DNA of 64,000 bases from Elephas maximus indicus. Taxonomy: Eukaryota; Chordata; Mammalia; Proboscidea; Elephantidae. Positions 35,617 to 47,600 of the stretch are shown one piece after another. The notes under the pieces are model-generated. The model was given only the letters and a program-made list of their open reading frames with translations. It searched no databases and was not told the DNA's origin. How positions within the stretch are numbered: position 1 is the first letter of the stretch; every line of letters begins with the position of its first letter. Made by a program: the position numbers and the translations under genes. The stretch spans positions 92,310,968 through 92,374,967 of the forward strand of contig NC_064830.1 in the NCBI RefSeq assembly GCF_024166365.1, given 5' to 3'.

Positions 35617-38600
35617 GTGAGTGAGGCCCTGCTACCCCCTACTCCCTGGTGGTCCCTGGCTGGGCAGCAGGTGGCTGGCTTCCCTTCTCCTATCTTCCTC
35701 CCATTCTCCTTCCCTTTCTGGGGCAGGGGGTTGCCAAATGGCTGGGACCCATGTGTGACTTCATCCTGCCTTTGGGGGTGCTGATGGAGTTGTCCTGGGG
35801 ACCTGCAGGTACAGAAGAGGCACAGCTTGTGGTTTGGGGTGGATGGCCTGCATGAAGGTGCCTGGCTGCCTGAGAGTCTGTGGGGGCTGAAATCCCAGCC
35901 CCTCTGCCCTCCTGGTTTCCCAGCAGGAAGAGGGGCCTTTTCCTCACCTGGACAGCTGGTCTCTGTTGGGCTGCATCTGCCCAGAGGGCAGTCTTTCTAC
36001 CTCTTGGAGGGAGGCATTGCATAGACTGCCAGCTCCCCTGCGGAGAGGGGAGTCATGGAGCTTCCACATGCTTTCCCCTTGACTTGGAAGAGGCGCAGGC
36101 ACCCTGGGAGAGCCCCTAGTTATAAATGGGTGAAGGGCTGAGGGGTGGACACAGGCCTTGGGGTTCTTGTGGCACCTGGCCATAGCCTTTTGTGTGGGAA
36201 GCCACTGTGGGCTCCCTGAGGCAGAGCAGGCTTTCTGACTCCCTAGAGCAGGGATGGGCTGCAGGGAAGGAGTGGGCAGATGGGTGCTGGGATGAAGCGA
36301 GTTGGGGTCGCTAGGTGAAGCTCCAGGAGAAACAGGGAGACCTTGAGTTGAAGGACCCAGGGGGTGGGCAGGGGAAGGGTGGTGAGTAGCCAGGGGGGAT
36401 GGGCTGGGACTCTGATAACCCACCCAGCAAGTTCTGAGATCCAAGTTGGGAACTGAGGCCCCAACTCTGCCTGCCATGCCCTGACAGACCTTCCCATCCC
36501 AGACATGCTGGGGAAGTGATATAGGTTGTCCGGGGTTGCTGGAGAGTGGGGCGAGGGCTGGAGGTGATGACTTGGGTGGATTTAGAGACATTGTGAAGGA
36601 ACCCTGATGGCGCAATGGTTAAGTGCTCAGCTACTAACCGAAAGGTCTGCAGTTTGAACTCACCAGCTGCTCCTGGCTGCTTGGGAGAAAAGACCCGGGG
36701 ATCTGCTCTGGTAAAGATTACCCATTGCCGTTGAGTCGATATGAGCCAGAATTGACCCGTAAAGATTACAGCCTAGGAAACCCTATGGGGCTGTTGTATA
36801 CGGTCACTATGAGTGGAAATGGACATGACTGTACACAGCAACAACAGTATAAGTGAAGAGAGCAGTCAGGAAGGCCAAGGCCAGGAAGTTGGGCCATTTG
36901 AGGGACCTGGAAGGTCTGAATATGCCCAGAGGGCCCCAACCTCAGGCACTGGGAGCTCTGTTGTTTACAGTGCCATTTCTCAGTGGGTGGCTCATTTGAT
37001 TCTCACAAGGATGATTGTGTAAGAAGGTGGAAATATGCAGAAATTGAGACTCTGAGAGGATGAGCACTCATCAGGGACCGGACGTCACTCATCTGACACT
37101 GGGTTGTGGGGGCTCCCCCAAATTGGAGGACCTCAGCCCTCTTAAACTCCCCTCCCCCCAATTATCCTGGGTTCTCCAGGGAGAGTTCCATGTCAGGTCA
37201 GAGATTTCAGTGGCATCTGCAGTTTTATTTACTTTCCAATCTAGACCTTTTTCTGGGTACTCCAATTCCCTGTGAGGTTTTGGACAAGCAAGCATTGGGA
37301 GAAGGTAGAAAAATGTGCACACAAATGTGCAGGGGAAGGAGGGTATCCATAGGTTTGCTTGGAAGGTGAGGAAGTGTGTGCCAGGCAGAGGGTGAAGTTC
37401 GGTGGGAAAACGTGTTAGTACGGGGTGTCTGGGGATGGCAGGAGCAGAGCCAAGTTCAGAGTCCCATGGAGGCAGCAAGCACCTCCAATCCCCCTGAGAG
37501 GACAGCCAGGCCTGCAATGACCTCTTGTAGCAGTGCACTTATCTTCCTGCCACAAGAGGTGCACCCCTACACACCTGCCTTTCCTCCCTGCCCAACCTAG
37601 GTCCTGCTCCGGGGTGGGAGGTGGTCACCGAGGGCAGGAAACAGCCGGCATCTCTGGAGCCAGACAGCCCAGGCAGAGGCTGGGAAACCCCTCCTGCCTC
37701 CTGACCACCCTGCTCCAAATCCAGTCTCCCCTTTTCTTATTCAGCATCTCTCTCCAGGTTATCGAACGCCTCCCCCAGAGAGTCTGTCCTCAGATTCTCT
37801 ATCCTCTAAAAGTTATGTCTTCTGTTCCCTCCCAGGCTCTGCCCTCAACGCCCTCAGGCCCTTGGTCTCTTGAATTTTTTGATTTGGTGGGGATGCAGTT
37901 CATCGTGGGGGCTGGGGCGGGGGTAGGGAGGTGAGAAACATGGCCCAAATGGTAGGGAGACTCGTGATCTCAGAGAAATGAGGCTGGTGGAGCAAGGGAC
38001 TGGTGAGACAGAGGTGATGAGGTGTCAGCAGTTGTGAGGCAGGTAACAGCTCACCTGTATATCTGACTCCTAGGGACCAGGCCCCCTCACTAGGACGAAA
38101 ATAGGGCTGTAGATTAGAAAACACCCATTCTGTCCCATACGGTAGGGTTATTAGCCCCCGTCTCCCAGCATGTCATCCAGTTCCTAGTAACTGTTGTTGT
38201 TGTTGTTGTTAGGTGCTGTCGAGTCAGTTCTGACTCATAGCGACCCTATGCACAATAGAATGAAACACTGCCTGGTCCTGCGCCATCCTTACAGTCGTTG
38301 TTATGCTTGAGCTCCTTGTTGCAGCCACTGTGTCAATCCACCTCATTGAGGGTCTTCCTCTTTCCTGCTGACCCTGTACTCTGCCAAGCATGATGTCCTT
38401 GTCCAGGGACTGATCCCTCCTGACAACATGTCCAAAGTATGTAAGACGCAGTCTCGCCATCCTTGCTTCTAAGGAACATTCTGGCTGTACTTCTTCTAAG
38501 ACAGATTTGTTCATTCTTTTGACAGTCCATGGTACATTCAATATTCTTCACCAGCACCACAATTCAAAGGCGTCAACTCTTTTTCGATCTTCCTTATTCA

Positions 38601-41600
38601 TTGTCCAGCTTTCACACGCATATGATGCAATTGAAAATACCATGGCTTGGGCCAGGCGCACCTTAGTCCTCAGGGTGATATCTTTGCTCTTCAACACTTT
38701 GAAGAGGTCCTTTGCAGCAGATTTGCCCAATGCAATGCGTCTTTTGATTTCTTGACTGCTGCTTCCATGGCTGTTGATTGTGGATCCAAGTAAAATGAAA
38801 TCCTAGTAACTAGTAGGTACCAATAAAAGAACACATAAACCTTTATTAAACATCTACTATGTGCCTGCTGATCACTGTGCCAGTTTTCAAGATTTATAAA
38901 ACATGTTTCCTGGCCTCAAAGATCTTACATTGTTATTGTTGTTGTTAGTCACCCTCAGGTGGGCCACAGACTCAAGGCGACCCTATAAACAACGAAACGC
39001 TGCCTGGTCCTACTGCATCCCCATGAGGGGTTTTGGATCAGACCATTGTGATCCATAGGGTTCTTACTGGATGACTTTCAGAAGTAAATCACTAGGCCTT
39101 TCTTCCTAGGCAGTATTTCGTTCTGTTGTGCATGGGGTCTCCATGAGTCGGGTGGACTCCATGGCAGCTAACAACTCCAACAATAGAGTTTCTAGGTGGA
39201 GCTGTCCTGAGACCTGGGCCTCAGGTAGAGAATAGGAATATAGGGACAAAATTGAGAATTCTATACTCTCTGTGTGCTGCAGGGTTGTAAGCTCAAAATG
39301 CTGGGGGCATCAAAGTGAGGTTTGGAACCCGTGTCCTGATTTGGGTACATGAAGTTCCAAAGTGTCCACAGTAAGGTCGAGGTGGTGAGCAAAGCTCCTT
39401 GGAATGGCAGGATGGGGAAGTTTATGACAGAGGTCCTGGGCAGGGTCCTGCCTCGGGCAGAAGGGGTGAGAGCTCTTTAGCGTAGAAAGGTGAAGGCGGA
39501 AGGGAGAAATGCTCAACGTCTATAAAATCACGAAGAATGTGGTTAAGGTGAGAACAGTCATGCCCACAATAGACAGAGGCAACCTTTGAAACTTGTGTGA
39601 TGTAAATTTAGAGCAATTAAAAGGAACTGCTCTTTTATACACAGAGTAGTAAACTTACTCATTCAGCAAACACCCAAGGGTTGACTTAGCTTGGGCAGGT
39701 GCTGGGTTCTGATTAGGCAGAATGAATCAACCAGTTTATAGGAGAGTTAATGAGATGAGAACTGTACAGAAAGAACCGCAATTCAAAAAAATGGTGCCCG
39801 AGCTATGAGAGGGACAAAGGGCTGGAGGAAGACAAAGGAGGCCTCAGAGGCCACTTCCTTCTGGGGTGACTGGGGAGGCTGCAGGGAGAAGTGGCATTTG
39901 AACTTGGGACTGTTAAGGAGCAGTACACCCAAGCCTCTTGCCATCAAGTTGATTCTGACTCATAGCAACCCTATAGGACAGCGTAGAATTGCCCCATAGT
40001 GTTTTAAATGCTGTAATCTTTATGGAGGCAGACTGCCACATCTTTCTCCCACAGAGTGGTTGATGGGTTCAAACCGCTAACCTTTTGGTTAGCAGCAGCC
40101 AAGCACTTAACCACTGCTGATCTATTCCACCACAAGGTGGTAGGAAGGGACAGCCTCGTAGGTCAGTGGCGGTCTTCAGGCTTCTTATCACAGAGGTGCC
40201 TTCTAGTACTTTTCCCCCAAGAACTCCTCTGGCGCCGTGAGAAATGTTTGCCTGGCAAGGGCTCCTTAGACATATCCAGAACTGATAAAGCCAGTTTTCT
40301 CTCTATAGAGAGAACTGGAATATTTATAAAAACGGTCCCTGCGGTACAGCAAAGTGGAGAAGCCACACTGACTCTGTAGTCTGGGTATTATATTAATAAT
40401 AAAAAATGCCAGTGTTCAAAGGCTTACATTGTTCTAGACAGAATCTATTTATTATCTCATTTAATTTTCACAACCCTGGGAAGAAGGTGCTGTTACTGAT
40501 TTCTGTCTAATACATGGGGAAACAGGCACAGAGATGTTAAGTAACTTGCTCAAGGTCACACAGCCATCAAGTGAAGTAGTCAGGATTTGAATTCAAGTCA
40601 TCTGGCTCCAGAACCCATTTTCTTTACCACTTGCTGTAGCTGGGGGTGCCCAGGTATACTAGTTTCCTACAGCTGCTACAACAGATTACCACAAATTTGG
40701 TAGTTTAAAACAACAGAAAAATTTATTCTCTCATGGTTCTGGAGGGCAGAAATCCACAATCAAAGTGTCGTCAGGGTCACGCTCCTTCCTAAGGCTCTAG
40801 GGGAGAATTCTTCCCTAACTCTTTCAACTTCTGATGGCTCCTGGTGTTCCTTGGCTTGTGGCTGCATCATTGTGATCTCTGCCCCTGTCTTCACATGGCC
40901 TTCTTCCCTGGGTTTGTGTGTCAAAACCAAACCAAAGCAAACCCATTGCCATCGAGTCGATTCTGACTCATAGCGACCCTATAGTCAAATCCCCTCCTTC
41001 TAAGGAAACCAATTATTGGATTTAAGTTCCATGCTAATCCAGGATGATCTCATCTCGGATTGATGACATTTGCAAAGCCTCTATTTCCAAATAAGTTCAC
41101 ATTCTTAGGTGCCGAGGGTTAGGACTCGGACGTATCTTTCTCAGGGACACGATTCAACCCACTACACGGTGATTTGGCAGCAACAAAATGGCTCTCACTT
41201 CCGGGAGGGAAATGGGCAGGGAGAAGAGGAGGGGGGCACTACTTGTTAGAGCTGAAAAGTCAGAAAGCCCTTCACGCCCCATATGTATGTGCAGGAGGGA
41301 GGGGAAAGACAAAGGTATCCCCAGCCCTGTCTCATCCTCTACCTTAACTTGGCCAGATAGGAATGACTCCTAGGAAGGAGACAGGCCCAAGACACCGAGC
41401 TCATGAGTTGCGGGGCTGAAAGCACACCCAGGACTGTGTGACCGAAGCTCAACCCAGGGCCGCCACAGTGCTTCTCTTGTAGAGGATTCTTGATTGAGCA
41501 GGGTGATCAGGCAGGTATTATTTATCCCCATTTTACAGGAGCAAATGGAAGTTTCCAAAACCAAACCAAACCCAGTGCCGTCGAGTCAATTCTCACTCAT

Positions 41601-44600
41601 AGCGACCCTATAGGACAGAGTAGGACTGCCCCATAGAGTTTCCAAGGAGCGCCTGGCGGATTTGAACTGCCGACCCTTTGGTTAGCAGCCGTAGCACTTA
41701 ACCACTACGCCACCAGGGTTTCCAATGGAAATTTAGATGGGTTAAATTGGATTGTACAGATCACACAGCTGTTTAGAGGCTGATCCTGGAGGCACACCAG
41801 GGCCTCCCACTCCAAACCCCTCTGGGCCTGGCAACACAGCTGCTGCCCCTTTGAGGCTGCTCCTGCTGGTTCCGCTGACCTATTCCACCACTAACTGAAA
41901 TGTGTTTTGGAGGTGGTGGGAAGGGACAGTCTTGTAGCTTAGTGGAGGTCTTCAGGCTTCTTGTCACAGAGGTGTCTTCTAGTTCTTTTCCCCAAGAATT
42001 CACCACCACCACCATGGGAAATGCTTTAATTAGAGTCTTTTTTAGCATTTTTGTGACCCAATTATTTTCTGCTTTGAATTTTCTGTTGATACCATGTGTT
42101 TTCTTTAAGGGAAGCATGCTGAATCATTGAGAGTGTCTGAATTTTTGGTAGGTAGCACGGATTTTTTTTTTTTCTTGCCCCCTCCCACAAGCCTACGTTA
42201 AGTGTTTAGTGGTATACATATAAAGTACCATTAAGGATACCCCAGAGTCCCCACTGGGGTCTATTGGTCCCTATTGGTCTATTCTATTTTTCCTACCCAA
42301 AATTCAGACACCTCATACAATACCCTGTAAAAACAGTAATTTTCGGCACACAGCCGTTCCTCCCATTTCAAACAGTCATGAAGGCCCCTGCCTGTGGCAG
42401 CACGCACTCCAGTGGTGCAGCAGCTTCCCAATAAACCCCAGAGGCTGAAAAAGTAATGGTTGCTATCTATACCACAGGACAATACATATATTAAAAGAAG
42501 CAATAAAAACTATAAGCAGGATGAGAAAGTACCAAACTTTACTTTACTCGTTAATAAAAGAACTAGTATCTTTGATAACCTGTGTGGCTATAACACAGGT
42601 AAATATATATAATTTTTAAGTGTTTTAACTACAACGGTCTGGGGAATCCCAGCTTGGGAATCATTAACAGTGAGCGATTTTTCCTGAGTTCTCCAGTAGG
42701 TGGTGCTGTATATACTGTGCCTTTTTTAAGTACGTATGTTTTAAGTGCATACACTTATTGTTGTTTTTTTTTTTGTGTGTGTGGTAAAATATATATAACA
42801 AAACATTTGCCTTTTTAACCATTTTTAACAGTACAGTTCAGTGACATTAATTATATTCACCATGTTGGGCAACCATCACCAGTCTCCATTTTTAAATGTT
42901 TTCCCGCACCCTACATTCGGTGCCCCTGCAGCAATAACTCCTCATTTTCCCCTTACTCCCAGCCCCTAGTAATCATTGATGCCATTAATACATTTTTGTC
43001 TCTATGCATTTGCCTGTTCTAGATATTTCATGTAAGTGGGATCATATAGTATTTGTCCTTTTTGTGTCTGACTTATTTCAGTCAGGACAAGGTTCATCCA
43101 TGTCATAGAACCTCATTTCTCTTTATGGCTGAGTAATATTCCATTGTATGTGTATAGCATATTTTGCTTATCCATTCATCTGTTGATGGACACTGGGATT
43201 GTTTCCATGTGTGTTTTTAAAATTATAACAGATTTGTTGTAGGACATTTAGAAAATATAAACAAATAGAAGGAAGAAAGTTCTACTTTACCTCAGATAAA
43301 CATTGTTAACATTATCTATTTCTGTATATGCATTTAGATTTATTCTATGTGGTGTGTAGGTAATTTATATTTAAATGGGTAGCTAATATTCCATTGTATG
43401 GATGGAATACCAGTCATCTAACTAGTCCCTTATTCTTGGGCATGTTTACCCCAATTTTCTCTATAATAAATAATGATGTAATACACATTCTTGTATAATT
43501 TTTTTAATCTGCATTGAGTTACTTTTTTAGGATCAATAACTAGAAATGGAATAACTAAAAGGGTATGACTATCTCTATGGTCCTTATTGCATGTTTTCAA
43601 ATTATTCTTTAGAAATCTGAGACCAAGTTAACATTCATCAGCACCATCCAAGAACAAACTCTTTTCCACACCCTCACCAATGCTAGGTATTATTATCATC
43701 TAACAACATATTGGGGGCAATTTGTTAGGTAAAAACAAACAGTATCTTGTTTTGTGTTGAACTTCTTTGCTTACTGGTAAAGTTTATTTCCTCCCTTCTT
43801 TTCATGGGCTCATGTCCACTTGCATCTCTTTGGAGCACAGCTGTGCTTTTCCTTTACCTAGCTTCCCAGCACAGCATTTCTGGCCTTGAGGATTGATCTT
43901 GGCAAGGCCAGCTTCACCTGCTCTGCCACATCCCTTGGGAACATTGTTGCCACCAGAATCCCAGGCTAGAAGAGGTCTCAGTTTCCTCACTCAGGGCACT
44001 ACACTAATCAGGACATTGTGGCCATGTCCCTCACAGGAGCCAGTGAAAGCCTTGGGCATGGAGGAGGTTGCCTGCCCAAACAATAGGGTGTGTGACTGAG
44101 CCAAAGCCTTCAGCATGGGGCCCCCATTTAGACAGTGATCAGGAAAGAGCAGCAGGAGCCAAGGAGAAGGGAAAAGGACAATTAGGAGGTGGTGGTGTTT
44201 AGGTAACTGAAGGAGATGAGGGATTCAAGAAGGAGGATGAGATGACCAGGGATTTCTACTTGTGGTGACCTGAGAGGGCAACTATAGTGGAGATGTGGGT
44301 GATGAGGGACAGACTGAATAGCAACAAAATAGAGTAAATTGCTTCAAATCCAGGAATAAAGACAAAAGAGAGAAGGTATACCCAGAATCCCCTGCTCCAT
44401 TCCAGCAAGTGTCCTGGCCTTAGCTGGGTGCCCCCATGGCTCACCATGTCACTGCAGGCTTCTCCATCAGTCTCCCTGCTGCTGGCCCTCTCTGCCCCTT
44501 CACAAGGCCTCTAGGGCACTGTTTCTATGGCACAGTTGGGATCGTGGCCTTTTTCTGAACATTCTTCACTGCTGCTCAGGGTAGGCCCAAATCCCTTCTC

Positions 44601-47600
44601 CAGGCTGAACTCACACCCAGCCTACCAGCTCCCCTCTGCCTCGATCCCCCTTAGCACTACTTCATCCTAAACCTGCAGTTACTCCAAAGTCACTCTTACA
44701 CCCCCCTTCCCCTCCCCCCCCCACAGGCTGCCTTTCTCTACACAATAAAACTTTTCTTTCTGTTACAAGTAAAAGCTGGCTTCAGGTTGTGTTTGAATTC
44801 TAATTTTACTAGCTGGGTAACCTTGGAAAGTGTTTACCCTCAGAATCTCAATTCATGTGTAAAACAAATATTGATATCTATCTCACAGAGTCGTTGTGAC
44901 TATTAAATTAAAGACCTAAGAGAAAGCTTCTGGTAAAGTTCTCAGTGTTCATTTACTTATTAACTTAAGAAATACCTATTGTGCGTCAGGCTGTACAGGG
45001 TGGAAGTGGTCTTTGCTCTCATGAAGCCTTCCAGCCTAGAGGAAGAAAGATGTTGCATTTACTTTGCATTGCCTTACACTTCACATTTAATTACATAAAT
45101 AATCACTGAGCTGCAATTGTAACAGGCCCTGTGATGGGGCAAGTGTGGGAATTTGATAGGCAGCCAATCATTGCCACCTCTCCCCACCCCTGTTCATTTT
45201 TCATGATTTAGTTGGGAGACCATAAACTGTCTTTATACACCTTTTCATTGTTTGACTTGTAACAACAAACATTTTACTTTTATAACTTTAAAGCTCTATA
45301 AAATTTTTAATGAGTAAGCCCCCAAAACGCCTTCTTTTTAAGGAAGAAAAAGGGGGAAAAGACAGTTTACTTATTATCTCCTCCTTGAAGCCTTCCTCCA
45401 AAGAAAGGCAGATGGACTGTTCCCCATTCTGACTCCCACTACCTTCATAGAGGCCTCTACTACCCCTCATTGCATTGGGGAAGGCGGAGTCCATGAGCTC
45501 CAACAAGGGGTTGGGGACTGATTTGTTTTTGGTCCACAAGGTCTGCAATGGACCTGGCAGTCACAGAGTTCACAGTAATTGCTTGTTGAATGAAAGCATT
45601 AACTGGTGGGCTGGAGAGCTGAGAAGTGCCTTTTTTTGCGAGTGCCCAAAGGTATAGAGGAAACCCTGGTGACATAGTGGCTAAGAGCTATCACTGCTAA
45701 CCTAAAGGTCAGCAGTTCGAATCCACAGCAGGGTGCTCCTCGGAAACACTCTAGGGAAGTTCTACTCTGTCCTTTAGGATTGCTATGAGTCAACTCAGCA
45801 GCAACAAGTTTTTCTTAAAGGCATAGACGCTAAGGATTGTAAGGCTTCCAAGGGGTGAGGTGCCCTCAGAGGCCAGAAGGAGAGAGTGGTCCCATGCTCA
45901 AGGAAAGAAAGAACAAGAGAAGAAGGTAGCCTGAGGAAAGGACCATAATCCTGAGGTCCTACTGCCAGGCCTGGGTTTCCTTCAAGCCCTGCCACCCTGT
46001 GCTTTGGGTTGACCAGAGCCCTCATGTGTTCGCTCTCTGCCTCTCCTCTTACAACTCTGGGGACGCCCCACCTCTACACTTCGCAGCTTTCTGAGCTCAG
46101 CCTTTCCATTTCCACCAGGCTCAATCGGACAAAACCTAACTTGTAGGCAAGAGGATTGGGTAAAAACCAAACATATCTATTGACTTAAAACACAATCTTT
46201 GAAATTTTTTCCATTAATTTAGAATTTTCAAAATCTTAGGCATTATTGCACCTTTGACCTGAACTGCATTGTTCAACGATTTGATAGTGCTGTCCTTCTG
46301 ATGTTCTGATCATAGACTGCAAAGCCAGAGATTCAGAACTGTGGAGTGGACTAACTCTTGACTAACTGTTCAAACCCTGCCCTGACCTCCAGTCTTGGTC
46401 CAGTTCTTGAGATTGTTCTGTCTCTTTCAGAACCCTGTAAAAATAGGGATGTCTGGCAGAAGAACTAGATGGCACCCGGCTACAACTGATGACTGCCCTG
46501 ACAGGGAACACAACAGAGAACCCCTGAGGGAGCAGGAGAGCAGTGGGATGCAGACCTCAGATTCTTGTAAAAAGACCAGACTTAATGGTGTGACTGAGAC
46601 TAGAAGGACCCCGGAGGTCATGGTCCCCAGACCTGTTAGCTCAAGACAGGAACCATTCCCAAAGCCAACTCTTCAGGCAGGGATTGGACTGGACTAAGGG
46701 ATAAAAAAGGATACTGGTGAAGAGTGAGCTTCTTAGATGAAGTAGACACATGAGACTATGTGGACAGCTCCTGTCTGGAGGGGAGATGAGAGGGGAGAGG
46801 GAGTCATAAGCTGGCCAAATGGACACAAAAATAGAAAATGGAGGGAAGGAGTGTGCTGTCTCATTAGGGGGAGAGCAACTAGGAGTATATAGCAAGGTGT
46901 ATACAAATTTTTGTATGAGAGACTGACTTGATTTGTAAACTTTCACTTAAAGCACAATAAAAGTTTTTTAAAAATGGGGCTGTCTGAGATGGTGGAGGGT
47001 GCCTCTGCCCTGATGGCCTCCATGGTTCCCTCTGCCAGTAGATGAGGGTGGCCTTCCTGACAGATGAGAGCTGCAGCTCCAGGCATTTTTAGGGAGGGGT
47101 AGGGACTGATAGGAGGGGTCAAGGGTGTTTTGGACAATAAGCCCCATGCCCCGCCCTATCAAAGAATTCCCTTATACACCATACTTTAGAATTCTTAATA
47201 ATCTCTAGGTTTATGGCACTATTGTTGCAAAGATTCTTTCCATATGTGATTTTATTCACCTCCTAAGAAGGGTGAAGAGAAGGCAGGAATTATAGTTCTA
47301 TTTTACAGATAGGAAAATGGAGTCCAACCAGTGCAGTCACATGGTCTAATTTACATAGAGGATCAAAGATAGAATAAGCACTACAGTCCCAGGGGCACTC
47401 TTACTGCTAGACAGCTATTGCCCAGGGAGGGCTGTGGGACCCAAGGTGGAGGCGAAGCTCACCTGGGCAGGTTGTGAGGGCCACAGGAGAGCTAGGTGGA
47501 GGTGGTCGTATTCTAGGCTGGGTGGCTGAGCTTTATGTGAATGTAGCTGTAGAAAGAGAACAGAGAGGGAATCAATTGTCTATACCATCATTTCTGACTT

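Noticed and set aside
38224-38730. Host gene on the minus strand with RT-like text
   Set aside because: The motifs are those of an RTE LINE; it is truncated, frame-shifted and ends in an AAC repeat tail.
43802-43990. Minus-strand frame that looked like a processed pseudogene fragment
   Set aside because: I could not match it to any protein, and the surrounding sequence gives no A-tail or direct repeats to support retroposition.
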